The notes under the pieces: generated by a model | The model's input: the letters and a program-made list of their open reading frames with translations, nothing else | Databases searched by the model: none | Told to the model about the DNA's origin: nothing | Assembly (NCBI RefSeq): GCF_013401555.1 | Contig: NZ_CP058552.1 | Span: 3,038,001-3,102,000 of the forward strand | DNA length: 64,000 nt | Source: Paenibacillus sp. E222 | Lineage (GTDB): Bacteria; Bacillota; Bacilli; Paenibacillales; Paenibacillaceae | Direction of reading: 5' to 3' | Position numbers and translations under genes: made by a program | Shown here: piece by piece, positions 51,999 to 60,548 of the stretch | Position numbering within the stretch: the first letter of the stretch is position 1 | Layout of the letters: each line of letters starts with the position of its first letter

Positions 51999-53825
51999 CT
52001 ACTTGGAAGCCTGGTAGGCGCTCAAGAATTCTTTTACTTTTGCCGGATCGGACTTCAATTCATTCCCAGTCTGAACGAGTGGACTTACTGTAGAGTACGC
52101 CTTAAGTTTGTTGTTTTTGTAGAACTGCAAAATGTCATCCTGGTTGATGGCGTACAGTACGGCTTTTCTCAGGTCACTGCTCTTGGCAACTTCCCGATTG
52201 GCTGTGTTGAACAGCAGATAGGAAACCGCATTGCTCGGAATGCTCTGCAATTGCAATTTGCTGTCATTTTTAATGATATCGTACTTCGTTTCAGGTACCC
52301 CGTAGTACAGGTGGATTTCACTGCTGCGAAGAGCAGACAACGCACTGTCGGCATCGGAGATGAATCGAACATTCACCTGAGAAATTTTAGGTGCATACTC
52401 AGAGCCTTTACGGTAGCCGGGATTCTGATAGAATACACCTTCATAATCATTTTTATATGCCAAGATATAGGGGCCGCTGGCATACAGGGTGTTGTTGTAC
52501 GCAGCACCTTCAGTCACCGTATTCTGATCGCCGTAAGGAATGTCTTTATTCACGTCAAACGAAGCTACATCATACGAATTGATGCTCTCGACCTGCTTTT
52601 TGGACACAATACCAGCAGATTGGTGAGCCAGATAATTCAATACTTGCGGGAAAGGTTCCGTGGTTGTGAGTTTCACAACCTGATACTTCCCGGCAGCGTT
52701 ATCGGCTTTGTTTTTGTCCGTGACCAGTTCCGTAATTTTGGTGCCCAGCCCTTGTTCTAATGCGTCTTTAACCGTACCGCTGCCACTAGATTGCTGAACG
52801 GATTCCAAGGCGCCCAGGTCTGTTACCAACTCGGCTTCCTTGATATGTTCGTGCAGGCTGTATGTCCGGTGATCCGGTACGGAATCTTTGTTTTTGGCGC
52901 GATCGAGAGAGAAGATGACGTCATCTGCACCGACACGTTCTCCCGTATCTACCGCTTTTTTGTTATCAATCTTGGCAAAGTTGATATCGTCTCTGAGAAT
53001 GAAGTAATACTCCGAGTTACCCTCAGCAATGCTGAAATTGTGGGAGAGGGAACCCTCTGGTGTAAGTTGATCGTCATCTGTCAGGTTAACGAGACGTACA
53101 TACATGTTGGTGTTCAGTTGGTTGATGGAACCGTCATTTCCTTTGATCGGGTCAAGGGAAGTCAGGACGGAGGCACTTTGTGTCAGAATTAATGGTTCTT
53201 TGGTATTTTTGGAGCTGTCTTTGAATTCAATTGGTTCCCAAGCCATGGCGCGGGATTTGGACAAGCGAACGGTGTCTGCATTCAGAATGTCTTTGTTCAA
53301 AGCCTGACTTTTCAAGGAAATGTACAACGGAGCGATATAGGCCTGATCGGTCACCAAGCGGTCCTCCAATTGTTTATACGTATCCTTGTATTCGTCCGGA
53401 GTCTGGGTAGCAGCCTGGTCAATAAGTTTATCGATTTCTTCATCAGCCAGAATGCTGTAGTCTCCGCCTGTTTTGAAAAGTGAACGAACTGCATAGTCCG
53501 GATTCCCGGTTACCGTTGTCCAGCTGGACAGTGCAATGTCATAATTGCCTGCATCCTGCTGGGATTTGTAGCTGCCGTAATCCGGCTGCAGGTTCAGCTT
53601 AACATTGAAGCCATTCTTGGTGAGCTGGTCGCGGATAATGTTCACGTCGTTTTCGGAAGAGCTCTGAGCCAGTAATTCGATGTCTACCGGTTTTTGGTTT
53701 TGCGTGTTTTCTGTTGTATCGGACGGTGCAGTTTCTGACTGGGATTCCGTCTTGGTCTTCACACTGCAACCGGAGACCACAAGGACAAAAGTTAATAGTA
53801 GTGCTATCAGCATACGTTTTTTCAT
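51999..53825 (-). CDS. Oligopeptide-type (family 5) substrate-binding lipoprotein, apparently circularly permuted
   Basis: A 608-residue lipoprotein with lipobox V-S-G-C (Cys 20). The order of its parts is unusual. Residues about 47-215 look like the C-terminal lobe of an OppA/DppA protein (D-I-E-L-L-A-Q-S, D-Q-L-T-K-N-G-F-N-V-K-L, Y-D-I-A-L-S-S-W, then I-A-P-L-Y-I-S). Residues about 220-608 look like the N-terminal two thirds (L-T-S-L-D-P, F-I-L-R-D-D-I-N-F, A-D-D-V-I-F-S-L-D-R-A, then L-R-K-A-V-L-Y-A-I-N). The protein ends at D-P-A-K-V-K-E-F-L, where normal members continue into the C-lobe. ATG 53825 follows GGAGGTATTTTC. It is the last gene of the permease operon. Family call safe; permutation read from motif order. 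Confidence 0.85.
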   Translation of the reverse strand: MKKRMLIALLLTFVLVVSGCSVKTKTESQSETAPSDTTENTQNQKPVDIELLAQSSSENDVNIIRDQLTKNGFNVKLNLQPDYGSYKSQQDAGNYDIALSSWTTVTGNPDYAVRSLFKTGGDYSILADEEIDKLIDQAATQTPDEYKDTYKQLEDRLVTDQAYIAPLYISLKSQALNKDILNADTVRLSKSRAMAWEPIEFKDSSKNTKEPLILTQSASVLTSLDPIKGNDGSINQLNTNMYVRLVNLTDDDQLTPEGSLSHNFSIAEGNSEYYFILRDDINFAKIDNKKAVDTGERVGADDVIFSLDRAKNKDSVPDHRTYSLHEHIKEAELVTDLGALESVQQSSGSGTVKDALEQGLGTKITELVTDKNKADNAAGKYQVVKLTTTEPFPQVLNYLAHQSAGIVSKKQVESINSYDVASFDVNKDIPYGDQNTVTEGAAYNNTLYASGPYILAYKNDYEGVFYQNPGYRKGSEYAPKISQVNVRFISDADSALSALRSSEIHLYYGVPETKYDIIKNDSKLQLQSIPSNAVSYLLFNTANREVAKSSDLRKAVLYAINQDDILQFYKNNKLKAYSTVSPLVQTGNELKSDPAKVKEFLSAYQASK

Positions 53826-53890
53826 GAAAATACCTCCAGATAAGTTCATAATCAATGGAATTCAATTTGAGTTGAATATTGTAGAAGTGG

Positions 53891-55405
53891 TTAAGCCTTT
53901 TCGAGCTTCGGATCAAGCGCGTCGCGCAGTCCGTCACCCAGAAAGTTGAACGAGAGCACGAGCAGAATGATCGCAAGACCTGGATAGATGGCCAGATACG
54001 AATGGGTTTCCAGATACGTGCTGCCCAGCTTGAGAATGTTGCCCCATTCGGGAATATGCGGCTCCACGCCGAGCCCCAAATAACTCAGACTGCTGGTGGC
54101 AATGACCGCTCCGCCAATCGTAAGTGTAGACTTGATAATCATGGGTGCGAGCGAGTTCGGAATAATATGTTTGAAAATAATGGAGCGATTGTTGTAACCC
54201 AGTGCACGTGCAGCTTCAACAAATTCAAATGTAGATACATAGAGTACACTGGCTCTCATAGTTCGTGCGTAAGTTGGGATCGAACCCAGGCTGAGTGCCA
54301 GAATAAGATTGACCGTATTGGCCCCGAAAGCCGCAATGATGGCGATAGCGAGCAGAATACCCGGAATGGCATAGAGAATATCCAGCAGTCGCATGATAAT
54401 ATTGTCCGTGTGTCTTCCATAGAATCCCGAGAAGGCTCCGAGAATACCGCCTATCAGTACCGGAATCAGAGTTGACATGAAGCCTACGATCAACGATATA
54501 CGGGCACCGAATACAATCCGGGAAAATAAACATCGTCCAAAGTCATCCGTTCCCAAGGGATAAGCGAGCGATGGAGACTGAAGCAAGGCCGAGTAGTTAT
54601 TTTCTACAGCCATGCTGTAATCAAAAGTAAAGAAGCTGCAAATCGATATCGAGAACAGGAAAATGATAAAAAACAAACCGGACATTGCTGTGACATTCGG
54701 AGCAAGACGCTCCCACAGATCATTCCAGAAGTTGGATTTTTGTTTACCCTGTCTGCGGATTCGTCCAATGATGGAGATACCCAGCAGCAGTGCGAATACA
54801 TTTCCTGTGACCGAAGTCAGAATCAGGATCACGCTCATTCCCAGCATCCAGCGTGGGATGATCGAGGCTGACGTATACCGGGATACGATAAACAGCACCA
54901 CCAGATCAATCACAAGCACAAGTACGAGCGCAGCCATGGCTGGCAAAAACGTATCCGCAACATAGGGTTTAAACATATTGAGTGCCGAGACCCCAATAAC
55001 GAACAGCTGGGTCAGCAGCATATACACCGCAAATGTATACTCAATGCTTTTTGTTTTCTTGATCAGATGAAAAGCGGCCGTCACGATAAAGATATTGCCT
55101 GAAATGATACCCAACAGCTGGACCCAGGCGAGTCTGCGAGTCAGCACAGAGATTGTTCCCTGCCGAATCAGGTCTCTCCGAATCCGGAGCGTCAGCATAC
55201 TCTGGACCAGCGTGAAAAATAGGTAGATTCCGAGCGCAGTCATTATAAATGGTCTGAACTCCTGAAGGCTCCAGTCATAACTGTTGAACAACAGTAACAC
55301 TGACAAGAGAAGGGAAGTGACCCAGGCGAAGCTCGCCTGACTGTACTCCTGTGAAGACTTAAGCCGAAAACGCATTTCTTGTGTAAGTGAACCCGATTTT
55401 GTCAT
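53891..55405 (-). CDS. Oligopeptide-type ABC permease (DppC/OppC-like) with long N-terminal membrane extension
   Basis: A 504-residue permease. The C-terminal 265 residues are a standard DppC-type unit with Y-P-L-G-T-D-D-F-G-R near residue 280 and the EAA loop E-A-A-R-A-L-G-Y. Residues 1-235 are extra: about six additional hydrophobic helices with no family I recognise. Canonical DppC is near 300 residues. It starts 12 nt after the upstream permease stop and is followed by the binding protein, so all three are one operon. Confidence 0.88.
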   Translation of the reverse strand: MTKSGSLTQEMRFRLKSSQEYSQASFAWVTSLLLSVLLLFNSYDWSLQEFRPFIMTALGIYLFFTLVQSMLTLRIRRDLIRQGTISVLTRRLAWVQLLGIISGNIFIVTAAFHLIKKTKSIEYTFAVYMLLTQLFVIGVSALNMFKPYVADTFLPAMAALVLVLVIDLVVLFIVSRYTSASIIPRWMLGMSVILILTSVTGNVFALLLGISIIGRIRRQGKQKSNFWNDLWERLAPNVTAMSGLFFIIFLFSISICSFFTFDYSMAVENNYSALLQSPSLAYPLGTDDFGRCLFSRIVFGARISLIVGFMSTLIPVLIGGILGAFSGFYGRHTDNIIMRLLDILYAIPGILLAIAIIAAFGANTVNLILALSLGSIPTYARTMRASVLYVSTFEFVEAARALGYNNRSIIFKHIIPNSLAPMIIKSTLTIGGAVIATSSLSYLGLGVEPHIPEWGNILKLGSTYLETHSYLAIYPGLAIILLVLSFNFLGDGLRDALDPKLEKA

Positions 55406-55417
55406 AGTGCACCTGCT

Positions 55418-56860
55418 TTAATATTGTTTCATCTTGGAACGAACTCTGGGATCGACAAAAGCGTACAACAGATCTACCACAACATTGATGATGGAGATCG
55501 TAATTGCTGTGTATATGACCCCGCCCATAATGCTCGGAATATCAGGGATAAACTGTTTATCCACAATGTAGCTGCCAAGACCGCTGATATTAAATACTTT
55601 CTCCGTTACAGCCGCCCCGCCAAGCATGCCGCCGAATTGAAGACCTACAACGGTTACGATTGGAATTAGCGCATTGCGCACAGCATGTTTCAGCAGAACC
55701 TGTCTTTCGCTTAATCCTTTGGCACGAGCAGTCATCACGTAATCCTCATGAATAACTTCCAGTGTGGAAGACCGGGTCATACGGGCCACCGCCGCGGTTA
55801 ATCCCGTTCCCAGAACAATCGTTGGCATTATAATAGACAGCCAGTTTTGTGGATTGAAGGTAGCCGGAAGCCACTGCAGCTTGATCGAAAAATTCAGGAT
55901 GAAGATGAGTCCTTGCCAGAAATTCGGAATCGATAATCCAATCAATGCAATAAACATGAAGGTGTAATCAAACAGTGAATTGGGCTTGATCGCCGAGATG
56001 ATGCCGATTGGCAAGGCAATGACAAGGGCAAGCAGCAAGGAGATAACGGCCAGTGTTAACGTGATTGGAAACTTTCTGGCGATCGTAGCCGTGACATCTT
56101 CATTCCCTGAAAAAGACTTGCCGAGATCAAATAGCGCTATGCCCTTGATATTGTTCCAGAGCTGGACAAGATAGGGCTGATCCAGGCCATAGACATGGTT
56201 AAAAGCTGCGATCTGTTCCTGTGTCGCTGTCTCTCCGAGAATGTTGGCGGCCGGATTGAATGGAGACAGGTACAAGATGGTGAATACAAGTGTAGCTACG
56301 CCCAAAATGACGAATACCGTCATCAGAATTCTTTCGAATATGTACTTTAGATAAGGATTGCCGTACAAAAACATCATGGCGTACATCAGACAGCCCGGGA
56401 TAACCGATATCGCAAGGAACCACGGTATATTAATCAATGATTGGAATGTATCGGCCATCGTCAGGCGCTGTTTTCCCTCTGCCTGAAGCCTGCTGAACGT
56501 TCGTTCCTTTAACTCCTTCTGAACGGATTCCTCCAGCCACTCTTCCGTCTGACGCTTGAATTCTGCCTCACTAACTTGCTGCCGAAAGAAACGGTGTTTA
56601 CGCCTCAACTGTTCTTCAACGTCCATCCGAAGTTTATCCCGGTAAGAGGTGGAGAGCATATCGCGCTCAACAGCTTGTTGAACCAAGGCCCAGCCATCCC
56701 TTTTTCGTCTAGATTGCCAGATCAGAAGCACAACCAAATTCACAGGAAGTCCGAGAATAAATAGAACATATCGATAGGAGGGATGAAGCAGCATTTTGCC
56801 ATAATTAAATCCCAGGGTGTAAACAAGCTGTGACATTTTGCTGCCTTTTGCAAGATTCAA
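55418..56860 (-). CDS. Oligopeptide-type ABC permease (DppB/OppB-like) with N-terminal extension
   Basis: A 480-residue permease. The canonical DppB unit begins around residue 165 (I-L-M-T-V-F-V-I-L-G-V-A-T-L-V-F), with Y-G-L-D-Q-P-Y near 220 and the EAA loop M-T-A-R-A-K-G-L. In front are an extra transmembrane helix (about 30-52), a charged, helical cytoplasmic block of about 90 residues rich in Arg, Gln and Glu, and another helix (about 140-160). Start choice: TTG 56860 lies 10 nt after AAAGGAGG; ATG 56881 is inside that region. First gene of the operon; divergent from the ATPase gene. Confidence 0.87.
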   Translation of the reverse strand: MNLAKGSKMSQLVYTLGFNYGKMLLHPSYRYVLFILGLPVNLVVLLIWQSRRKRDGWALVQQAVERDMLSTSYRDKLRMDVEEQLRRKHRFFRQQVSEAEFKRQTEEWLEESVQKELKERTFSRLQAEGKQRLTMADTFQSLINIPWFLAISVIPGCLMYAMMFLYGNPYLKYIFERILMTVFVILGVATLVFTILYLSPFNPAANILGETATQEQIAAFNHVYGLDQPYLVQLWNNIKGIALFDLGKSFSGNEDVTATIARKFPITLTLAVISLLLALVIALPIGIISAIKPNSLFDYTFMFIALIGLSIPNFWQGLIFILNFSIKLQWLPATFNPQNWLSIIMPTIVLGTGLTAAVARMTRSSTLEVIHEDYVMTARAKGLSERQVLLKHAVRNALIPIVTVVGLQFGGMLGGAAVTEKVFNISGLGSYIVDKQFIPDIPSIMGGVIYTAITISIINVVVDLLYAFVDPRVRSKMKQY

Positions 56861-57006
56861 ACCATGCGAGCCTCCTTTCATCTTATTTTAAATTGCATTA
56901 TTCCGATTGATATAGTATATATTATTTAGTGTCTATTTGATTGTCAAGGTATGGAAGAGTATACATATGAGTACATGTGAAAATATGGATGAGGGCTGGT
57001 GATCAC

Positions 57007-58758
57007 ATGCAACCTTTGTTGAAAGTAAATGAGTTGTCCGTTTCTTTTCATTCCGGAGAGAGTGAATTTCAGGCGGTGAAAGAAGTCAGTTTTGAAGTGC
57101 GGAAAGGGGAAACACTTGGCATTGTAGGGGAATCCGGCAGTGGGAAGAGTGTGACGGCACGTTCCATTATGCGGCTGCTTGCCTCTCCTCCTTCGCAGAT
57201 GAAAAAAGGTGAGATCCTGTTTAAAGGGGTAGACCTGGTCCATAAAACGCAAAAAGAGATGGAGAGCATCCGTGGCCGTGACATCGGTATGATCTTTCAG
57301 GACCCTATGAGCTCTCTTAATCCGACCGTGAAAGTCGGAAAACAGATCACCGAAAGTCTGATTAAACATCAGAAGCTTTCCAGAGGGGAAGCGAAGAAGC
57401 AGGCGATTGCCATGTTGGAGCTCGTTGGCATCACCCGGAGTGAAATACGTTTCAACCAGTACCCACATGAATTCTCCGGAGGTATGCGTCAGCGGGTGAT
57501 GATCGCTATTGCTCTTGCTTGCCGTCCTGAATTGCTGATTGCGGATGAACCTACAACTGCGCTTGATGTTACTATTCAGGCCCAAATCCTTAATTTGATG
57601 AAAGATATGCAGGAACAGCTGGGCACTTCCATTATTCTGATTACCCATGATCTCGGAGTCGTGGCGGGGATGTGTGATCGGGTCGTGGTCATGAAAGACG
57701 GGCAGATTGTGGAATCCGGGACAACCACAGAGATTTTTGCGAATCCGAAGCATCCATACACGTCCAGACTGCTGAATGCATTGCCTCGATTAGACGAGAA
57801 GAAGAAACCGAAACTCGTGTCGTTGGTGCCACGCGATCTGGGTGATGATCAGCCTTTGCTGGAAGTGAAGTCCCTCAAACAGCATTTTAATCTGGGTAAA
57901 GGCAACACCTTAAAAGCGGTGAACGATATCAGTTTCGAGATCCGCCAGGGGGAGACGCTTGGGGTCGTAGGCGAATCGGGCAGCGGGAAATCGACTACTG
58001 GTCGAGCCATTCTGCGACTGCATGAACCAACAGGTGGGGATGTGCTGTTCAAGGGAGTGCCGCTCAACCGCCTCTCTGCCTCAGAGATGAAAACGATGAG
58101 GAGACATATGCAAATTATTTTCCAGGATCCGTATGCCTCGCTTAATCCGAAATTTAGAATTATGGACATTATTGGGGAAGCCTTGGATATTCACCATCTT
58201 GCCGGCAGCCCCGCTGAGCGGGAAAAACGTGTGGAGGAATTGCTGGAGATGGTGGGTCTCGATCCGGCTCATGCCCAGCGATACCCTCATGAATTTTCGG
58301 GTGGTCAACGGCAGCGGATCGGAATCGCTCGTGCGCTGGCCGTGGAACCTGAATTTATTGTATGTGACGAGCCTTTGTCTGCGTTGGATGTGTCCATTCA
58401 GGCTCAGATCGTACAGCTGCTTGAAGAATTGCAGCAGCGACTCGGTCTGACATACCTGTTCATTGCACATGATTTGTCCATGGTTAAACATATCAGTGAT
58501 CGTGTAGCTGTCATGTATAATGGGAAGATTGTGGAGTTAGCAGAAAGTGAAGAACTATATTCGAACCCTCAGCATGCGTACACAAAGGCCTTGTTATCGG
58601 CTATTCCGGTTCCGGACCCGGCTGTGGAAGCGAAGAAAAAACGTCATGCTGTAAACGAAGCCCCAAGAGAGACGGTAGAAGTGGAAGATCGCTATAATCT
58701 GGAACAGTCCCGATGGGTGGAAGTAAAAGAGGGACATTGGGTGGCCATTTCCGGATAA
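57007..58758 (+). CDS. Fused double ATP-binding protein of the oligopeptide-type transporter (DppD-DppF)
   Basis: A 583-residue protein with two complete ABC domains. Domain 1 has Walker A G-E-S-G-S-G-K-S at 41-48, signature F-S-G-G-M-R-Q-R and Walker B L-L-I-A-D-E-P-T. Domain 2 has Walker A at 322-329, signature F-S-G-G-Q-R-Q-R and Walker B F-I-V-C-D-E-P-L. Each ends with the oligopeptide-type extension (P-x-H-P/A-Y-T). It powers the two permeases transcribed divergently from 56860. Fusion of the D and F subunits fits a heterodimeric motor. ATG 57007 gives the standard M-Q-P-L-L-K-V-N-E-L-S-V start; an upstream ATG at 56977 has no better site. Confidence 0.93.
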   Translation: MQPLLKVNELSVSFHSGESEFQAVKEVSFEVRKGETLGIVGESGSGKSVTARSIMRLLASPPSQMKKGEILFKGVDLVHKTQKEMESIRGRDIGMIFQDPMSSLNPTVKVGKQITESLIKHQKLSRGEAKKQAIAMLELVGITRSEIRFNQYPHEFSGGMRQRVMIAIALACRPELLIADEPTTALDVTIQAQILNLMKDMQEQLGTSIILITHDLGVVAGMCDRVVVMKDGQIVESGTTTEIFANPKHPYTSRLLNALPRLDEKKKPKLVSLVPRDLGDDQPLLEVKSLKQHFNLGKGNTLKAVNDISFEIRQGETLGVVGESGSGKSTTGRAILRLHEPTGGDVLFKGVPLNRLSASEMKTMRRHMQIIFQDPYASLNPKFRIMDIIGEALDIHHLAGSPAEREKRVEELLEMVGLDPAHAQRYPHEFSGGQRQRIGIARALAVEPEFIVCDEPLSALDVSIQAQIVQLLEELQQRLGLTYLFIAHDLSMVKHISDRVAVMYNGKIVELAESEELYSNPQHAYTKALLSAIPVPDPAVEAKKKRHAVNEAPRETVEVEDRYNLEQSRWVEVKEGHWVAISG

Positions 58759-58783
58759 ATTGAACCATCTACTTTTATTCAAA

Positions 58784-58826
58784 AAAGAACCCCGGCAGTG
58801 ATCTGTGAAAGATCATTGCGCGGGGT
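58784..58826. terminator. Terminator between the ATPase and lipoprotein genes
   Basis: ACCCCGGCAGTGATC (58789-58803) pairs with GATCATTGCGCGGGGT (58811-58826) with one bulge. On the minus strand the stem is followed by a T-rich run, so it mainly ends the lipoprotein gene. Confidence 0.85.
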
Positions 58827-58865
58827 CCTATTTCATGCACAGCAGACACTGTGACAGTGAGTGTA

Positions 58866-59654
58866 TTATTTAAACTGAACGGATTTCTTGATGTTGTCAA
58901 TCTCGGCCTTTGTAGTATCATCCAAATAGGTGAAGATGAAGTTGAATGCATAACCTTCAATAATGGTGCTGTAGTAATCTTGCGTAATGGTTGAACCATC
59001 GCCTGCATCCATCGTAATTTGCATCAGATCCATCTCTTTGCCACCGATGGTTTCGGTTGTGAATTCCTTGTATTCATAAGGGAACTGGCTGTCCATCATG
59101 AATTTCTTCGTTGCTTTCAGATAATCTTTACCTGTACGAATGCCTTGCAGCAGGCTTACTTTTTCAGCAATCGCCATAGCGGAAGGGCCGACTTGACCTC
59201 CGTCCAATGGATATTGTGAAGCCATCAACAGGTTCTGTGTTTTGGCCTGAGATAGTTCAATTTGTTTTTTCTTCGTTTCATCGTCTCCAGCAATAACTTC
59301 GGAGGAAGCGTTAGTCAGCTCGTTCATGCCCTCGGCATCCTGGAACTCCCAAGCTTCGGGGAATTTCAGTGAAACACCAAAATAATCATTGTTGTAAGAG
59401 CCTTTTTCTGTAGTTCCCAATTCAACGTCTTTGGAGTTATCTGTTTCCTTGGACTCGGAAGTGGATGCTTCGGAGTTTTCCGTGTTGTCCGTGTCTTCTG
59501 TCTTGGCTGTGTCTGTATCTCTGCCGGCAGTGGTTTCTGTTGCGGTTGATTCATTCGTTTTGGCGTTGTTATCCGCCTTGTCGCCGCAGGCTGCAGCAAC
59601 CAACAGAATCATAATTAACATGGCAAACAATGAAGCTTTTTTTGAAATAGACAT
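58866..59654 (-). CDS. Lipoprotein of unknown function
   Basis: A 262-residue lipoprotein with lipobox V-A-A-A-C (Cys 23). A 60-residue Thr/Glu/Asp/Ser-rich, low-complexity spacer follows, then a compact domain from about residue 88. That domain has Y-F-G-V-S-L-K-F-P-E-A-W-E-F, a pattern seen in PsbP/DUF1795-like secreted proteins, and ends F-I-F-T-Y-L-D-D-T-T-K. There are no enzymatic motifs. AGGAGGG precedes the ATG. It is the last of three minus-strand genes (Suppressor-of-fused, LuxR-type regulator, lipoprotein), and the gap before it has a lux-box-like dyad. Confidence 0.75.
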   Translation of the reverse strand: MSISKKASLFAMLIMILLVAAACGDKADNNAKTNESTATETTAGRDTDTAKTEDTDNTENSEASTSESKETDNSKDVELGTTEKGSYNNDYFGVSLKFPEAWEFQDAEGMNELTNASSEVIAGDDETKKKQIELSQAKTQNLLMASQYPLDGGQVGPSAMAIAEKVSLLQGIRTGKDYLKATKKFMMDSQFPYEYKEFTTETIGGKEMDLMQITMDAGDGSTITQDYYSTIIEGYAFNFIFTYLDDTTKAEIDNIKKSVQFK

Positions 59655-59742
59655 AATACCCTCCTGAAAATGTGTGTGTTTGTTCTTTCTCTCTCTAATT
59701 CATGTGTACCTAAAAATCTTAGCACAGATGTTCGTGTTGACC

Positions 59743-59764
59743 ACCTATAGGAATCTATAGGGGT
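59743..59764. promoter_or_regulatory. Lux-box-like dyad upstream of the lipoprotein gene
   Basis: CCTATAG-GAAT-CTATAGG (59744-59761) is a perfect 7-bp inverted repeat, extended to ACC...GGT. It resembles the 20-bp dyads bound by LuxR-type regulators. It lies 89 nt before the lipoprotein start and just after the LuxR-type gene stop. Regulation of the lipoprotein gene by that protein is inference. Confidence 0.5.
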
Positions 59765-59768
59765 ACCT

Positions 59769-60530
59769 TTATAGATAAGACAGACGGCTGGCAATTGAAA
59801 CAGCTTCCGCGCTGGATTGTACACCTAATTTGTTAAAAATCACTTTTTTATGATGATTTACGGTGCATTCCTTTATTTTCAATTTCACAGCAATGGCTTT
59901 AACCGTCAGTCCGCTAGAGATCATTTTCAGAATGGTTAACTGTCGCTTGGTGAATTCAATCGATGGCTGCTCCGTTACCGATGAGGCAAGGTTAGATTGA
60001 TACCGATTTTGCATATGGGCCGGGATCAGCTTGGCGATTGCAATCAGTTCACTCTGGATGTCTGCATTAATGGTGGAGACGTCCAGGTAGCCAACGTGTT
60101 GAAGACCAACAGACAGAGGTGCAGCATAGCAATGCCAGCTCTGAAAAAGTGGATTCTCATGCTGCTCAGGGGACAGCTGAACAGGCCCCTGTTTATCCAT
60201 TGATTCGGATATAGCATTGACGCCACAACTTCTTGCTGTAAAGATCATACCCGGACGGATGGGGGATTGTTTCACCACCTGTTCCAGATCAGCGCTGTAA
60301 ACCATGGCAAGCAGAACCCCGTGCGAGTCGGTGAGCAGAAAAAGATATGTGCTTGACAGGTTTTCTTTGATATCCGAGAGACTCTGCTGGAAGGCGTTAA
60401 TCAAAAAATGATTGATTTTGCGTATCCTGTCCAGATTGGTTTTCGTTAAATACTGGATATGTGCCATACCGTGGGGATATATTTCGTTCTCCAACGAGAA
60501 TTCTCGTAAGGTAGATGTTCGTGCAGACAT
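59769..60530 (-). CDS. LuxR-type transcriptional regulator with GAF-like sensor region
   Basis: A 253-residue regulator. Residues about 30-165 resemble the GAF-like sensor of AcoR-type activators (L-F-L-L-T-D-S-H-G-V-L-L, then A-P-L-S-V-G-L-Q-H-V-G-Y-L-D). Residues about 190-250 are a LuxR/GerE helix-turn-helix (F-T-K-R-Q-L-T-I-L-K, L-T-V-K-A-I-A, K-E-C-T-V-N-H-H, N-K-L-G-V). The usual S-x-x-T-V-x-x-H is altered to E-C-T-V-N-H-H. No receiver domain is present, so it is a one-component sensor. GAGGAGG precedes the ATG, 18 nt after the Suppressor-of-fused gene. Confidence 0.87.
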   Translation of the reverse strand: MSARTSTLREFSLENEIYPHGMAHIQYLTKTNLDRIRKINHFLINAFQQSLSDIKENLSSTYLFLLTDSHGVLLAMVYSADLEQVVKQSPIRPGMIFTARSCGVNAISESMDKQGPVQLSPEQHENPLFQSWHCYAAPLSVGLQHVGYLDVSTINADIQSELIAIAKLIPAHMQNRYQSNLASSVTEQPSIEFTKRQLTILKMISSGLTVKAIAVKLKIKECTVNHHKKVIFNKLGVQSSAEAVSIASRLSYL

Positions 60531-60548
60531 ATGATGTCCTCCTCGTGA

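Noticed and set aside
51900..52760. Plus-strand frame (286 codons) opposite the binding protein gene
   Set aside because: It is antisense to a complete lipoprotein gene and starts inside the terminator region; no family pattern.
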